From Gammaproteobacteria bacterium (GTDB lineage Bacteria; Pseudomonadota; Gammaproteobacteria; Pseudomonadales; Halieaceae), in assembly GCA_002748505.1 (NCBI GenBank), contig PDSN01000020.1, forward strand, positions 1 through 7,017: a DNA stretch of 7,017 bases, given 5' to 3'. This document shows, one piece after another, positions 4,528-7,017 of the stretch. The notes under the pieces were generated by a model. It did not search any database and was not told where the DNA came from. It worked only from the letters and a program-made list of their open reading frames with translations. Made by a program: the position numbers and the translations under genes. Each line of letters starts with the position of its first letter. Within the stretch, counting starts at the first letter, position 1.

Positions 4528-7017
4528 CTAAAGCTCGGCGATACGTGCAATCTGTTCCTGAAGCTTGTTTTGCGCTTGTTGACCTGAGGCAAGTTTTTCG
4601 CGTTCTTTGGCGACCACGGCCTCTGGAGCTTTGTCGACAAACGCGGGGTTGCTCAGCTTGCCTTCCAGGCGTTTAAGTTCCTGCGCAATTTTTGTCGCTT
4701 CTTTTTCAAGGCGCGCCATTTCCGCATCGCGGTCAATAAAACCAGCCATCGGCACCAGCACTTCCAAATCGCCCACCAGGGCGGATGCGGACGGTGGAAT
4801 CTCGGCGTTGTCATCGAGCCACTCAATGCTGTCAAGTTTGGCGAGCTTTTTAAGCAGCGCCTGTGATGCCTCAACGCGCGAGCGATCATTCGCATCACCT
4901 GCGCGCAGCAGCACCGCAAGGGTCTTAGAGGGTGGAATATTCATTTCGCCGCGAATATTGCGAACGCTGCTGATAACATCTTTCAGCCACGCGGTGTCGG
5001 CCATTGCCTGCTGATTAATTCGCGTCTCGTCGCTGTCTGGGTATTTGGCCAGCATCAGGGTGTCGCCAAATTGCGCGCTGTTTTCAGTCAGGCGCAGCCA
5101 GATTTCCTCGCTGATAAAGGGCATAAACGGGTGCAGCAGACGCAGAAATTGTTCCAGCACAGAAAACAGGGTGTGCAGCACCGCGGTTTTAGCGGCTGCG
5201 GGGGCGTTTTCGTCCCACAATACTGGCTTAGATAATTCTACGTACCAGTCGCAGTAGTCGTGCCACATAAATTCGTACAGCGCCTGTGAGGCGTGGTCGA
5301 AGCGGTAGTTGGCGATGGCGCGGCGCACCTCAGCCGTGGTCTGGTGCAGGCGGCTGATAATCCACTGATCGATCTGACTGTGGGCGAGTTCCGACTCGGC
5401 ATCGATATTGTCGATATTAAAATCGGCCTCGCTCAGGTTCATCATCACATAGCGCGCTGCATTCCAGATTTTGTTGCAGAAATTGCGGAAACCTTCGATG
5501 CGGCCCACGTCAAAATTGATGTCGCGGCCGGTGGATGCCAGCGAATAAAAGGTAAAACGCAGTGCATCCGTACCGTAGGCGGCCAGGCCATCCGGGAATT
5601 GCTTGCGGGTGGCTTTTTCCACTTTTGCCGCCAGTTTGGGCTGCATCATACCCTGGGTGCGTTTGCTGACCAGGGATTCCAGATCAATGCCGTCGATCAG
5701 ATCGATGGGGTCCAGCACATTGCCCTTGGATTTCGACATCTTCTGGCCTTCGTTATCGCGCACCAGGCCGTGTACATAGATGGTGTGGAAGGGCACTTCC
5801 TTGCGCAGATGCAGGGTCATCATAATCATTCGCGCGACCCAGAAGAAAATAATATCAAAGCCGGTAACCAGCACTGAGCTTGGGTGGAAGGTGGCTAAAT
5901 CTTCGCTGTCCCTGGGCCAGCCAAGGGTGGAGAATGTCCACAGGGCAGAGGAAAACCAGGTGTCCAATACGTCCTCGTCCTGGCGCAGTTTAACTGTATC
6001 GTCCAGGTTGTTGTCGGCGCGCACGCTGGCCTCGTCTTTGCCTACAAATACATTGCCGGCGTCGTCATACCAGGCGGGAATACGGTGCCCCCACCACAGT
6101 TGCCGACTGATGCACCAGTCTTGAATGTCGCGCATCCATGCGTAGTAGGTGTTTTCCCATTGTTTGGGTACAAATTGAATATCGCCGTTTTCCACCGCAG
6201 CGATTGCAGGGCCAGCGAGTGTTTTTGCATCCACATACCACTGGTCGGTGAGATAGGGTTCAATTACCACGCCCGAGCGATCGCCTCGGGGCACTTTCAA
6301 GGTGTGGTCTTCGGTTTTTTCCAGCAATCCCAGCGCCTCTAAATCGGCGATGATTTTTTTGCGCGCAGCGAAACGATCCATGCCGCGATAGGCCTCGGGC
6401 GCGTTGTTGTTGAGCGCCGCATTGTCGTCAAACACGTTAATCATTGCCAGGTGGTGACGCTGGCCGACCTCGTAGTCGTTAAAATCATGGGCGGGGGTGA
6501 TTTTCACACAGCCTGAACCAAATTCCTGATCCACGTAATCATCGGCCACGATGGGGATACGCCTGCCGGTGAGGGGTAATTCGATTTCTTTACCGACCAT
6601 GTGCGCATAGCGCTCATCCTCAGGGTGAACCGCAACTGCGGTGTCGCCGAGCATGGTTTCGGGGCGGGTGGTGGCGACAACGACATAGTCATCGCTATCG
6701 GCAATCGGGTAGCGGAAGTGCCACAAAAAGCCTTTTTCTTCTTCGGAAAGTACTTCCAAATCGGAAATTGCGGTGTGCAGGGCGGGGTCCCAGTTCACCA
6801 GGCGCTTGCCACGGTAGATCAGACCCTCATGGTAAAGGTGAATGAACACCATTTGTACCGCTTCGGAGAGATCTGGGTCCATGGTGAAACGCTCACGCGA
6901 CCAGTCCAGTGACGCGCCCAGGCGGCGTAACTGCTGGGTAATTGCACCGCCAGAGTGATGCTTCCATTCCCAGACTTTTTCGATAAATGCCTCGCGGCCA
7001 AGGTCGTGACGAGTTTT
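4528..7017 (-). CDS. valS: Valyl-tRNA synthetase, 5'-truncated by window edge
   Basis: ValRS charges tRNA-Val with valine in the cytoplasm and hydrolyses mischarged Thr-tRNA-Val. The last 829 residues are visible; the frame stays open to the right edge, so ATG 6882 is an internal Met and not the start. The segment before it (KVWEWKHHSGGAITQQLRR, LGASLDW, RERFTM) is standard ValRS. Compared with E. coli (951 residues) about 100-130 N-terminal residues, including the HIGH motif, lie outside. Counting from the edge: the CP1 editing domain with TTRPETMLGD (116-125) and ITPAHDFNDYE (173-183), RQLWWGHRIPAWY, catalytic KMSKS (426-430, bases 5728-5742), the anticodon-binding helical domain (about 548-690), and the C-terminal coiled-coil arm (about 757-829) rich in Lys/Glu/Ala heptads. 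The stop is TAG. No defect seen. csp follows 103 nt downstream. Identity is very secure. Confidence 0.98.
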   Translation of the reverse strand, partial: KTRHDLGREAFIEKVWEWKHHSGGAITQQLRRLGASLDWSRERFTMDPDLSEAVQMVFIHLYHEGLIYRGKRLVNWDPALHTAISDLEVLSEEEKGFLWHFRYPIADSDDYVVVATTRPETMLGDTAVAVHPEDERYAHMVGKEIELPLTGRRIPIVADDYVDQEFGSGCVKITPAHDFNDYEVGQRHHLAMINVFDDNAALNNNAPEAYRGMDRFAARKKIIADLEALGLLEKTEDHTLKVPRGDRSGVVIEPYLTDQWYVDAKTLAGPAIAAVENGDIQFVPKQWENTYYAWMRDIQDWCISRQLWWGHRIPAWYDDAGNVFVGKDEASVRADNNLDDTVKLRQDEDVLDTWFSSALWTFSTLGWPRDSEDLATFHPSSVLVTGFDIIFFWVARMIMMTLHLRKEVPFHTIYVHGLVRDNEGQKMSKSKGNVLDPIDLIDGIDLESLVSKRTQGMMQPKLAAKVEKATRKQFPDGLAAYGTDALRFTFYSLASTGRDINFDVGRIEGFRNFCNKIWNAARYVMMNLSEADFNIDNIDAESELAHSQIDQWIISRLHQTTAEVRRAIANYRFDHASQALYEFMWHDYCDWYVELSKPVLWDENAPAAAKTAVLHTLFSVLEQFLRLLHPFMPFISEEIWLRLTENSAQFGDTLMLAKYPDSDETRINQQAMADTAWLKDVISSVRNIRGEMNIPPSKTLAVLLRAGDANDRSRVEASQALLKKLAKLDSIEWLDDNAEIPPSASALVGDLEVLVPMAGFIDRDAEMARLEKEATKIAQELKRLEGKLSNPAFVDKAPEAVVAKEREKLASGQQAQNKLQEQIARIAEL

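Noticed and set aside
4239..4676. A 145-codon plus-strand open frame spanning csp, the gap and the valS end
   Set aside because: It crosses two certain genes on the other strand, and the translated sequence shows no recognisable domain.
5293..5877. A 194-codon open frame on the plus strand inside valS
   Set aside because: It lies wholly antisense to the conserved catalytic core of ValRS, resembles no family I recognise, and its openness is expected from the codon bias of the gene on the other strand.

Overview
The window reads as a piece of ordinary chromosome from a gammaproteobacterium. RapA, ValRS, the cold shock protein and the YcfH-like TatD protein all resemble their gammaproteobacterial counterparts as I remember them. 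Moderate GC content and the character of the proteins would fit a Cellvibrio/Teredinibacter-like marine or soil lineage, but that placement is inference. I see no transposase, integrase, CRISPR array, tRNA, rRNA or phage gene, and no clear shift in base composition.

All five genes lie on the minus strand, so in transcription order the window runs from right to left. It begins with valS (valyl-tRNA synthetase, 5' end beyond the right edge) and a 103-nt gap, then a CspA-family cold shock gene. A 254-nt non-coding gap follows, then a class I SAM-dependent methyltransferase. tatD starts 5 nt after the methyltransferase stop, a 54-nt gap follows, and rapA (RNA polymerase-associated ATPase) runs off the left edge. 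The rapA frame was read codon by codon from its ATG at 2461 to position 2 and is open throughout. It covers 820 residues with all core helicase motifs, so it is truncated only by the window.

Functionally this is housekeeping: translation (valS), RNA chaperoning (csp), an uncharacterised methyltransferase probably co-translated with a TatD metal-dependent nuclease, and RNA polymerase recycling (rapA). The methyltransferase-tatD pair is the clearest operon. rapA may be co-transcribed with it or use a weak promoter candidate at the tatD end. valS and csp could share readthrough transcripts, since I see no intrinsic terminator between them.

The least explained DNA is the 254-nt gap at 3958-4211. 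It holds a perfect 8-bp inverted repeat (GTGGTTCG/CGAACCAC) enclosing two smaller stems, a second hairpin just after csp, an unassigned strong Shine-Dalgarno-like AAGGAG, and a small dyad over a candidate -10 for the methyltransferase. I did not find evidence of a new multi-gene system; the findings are small-scale and mostly of moderate to low interest.
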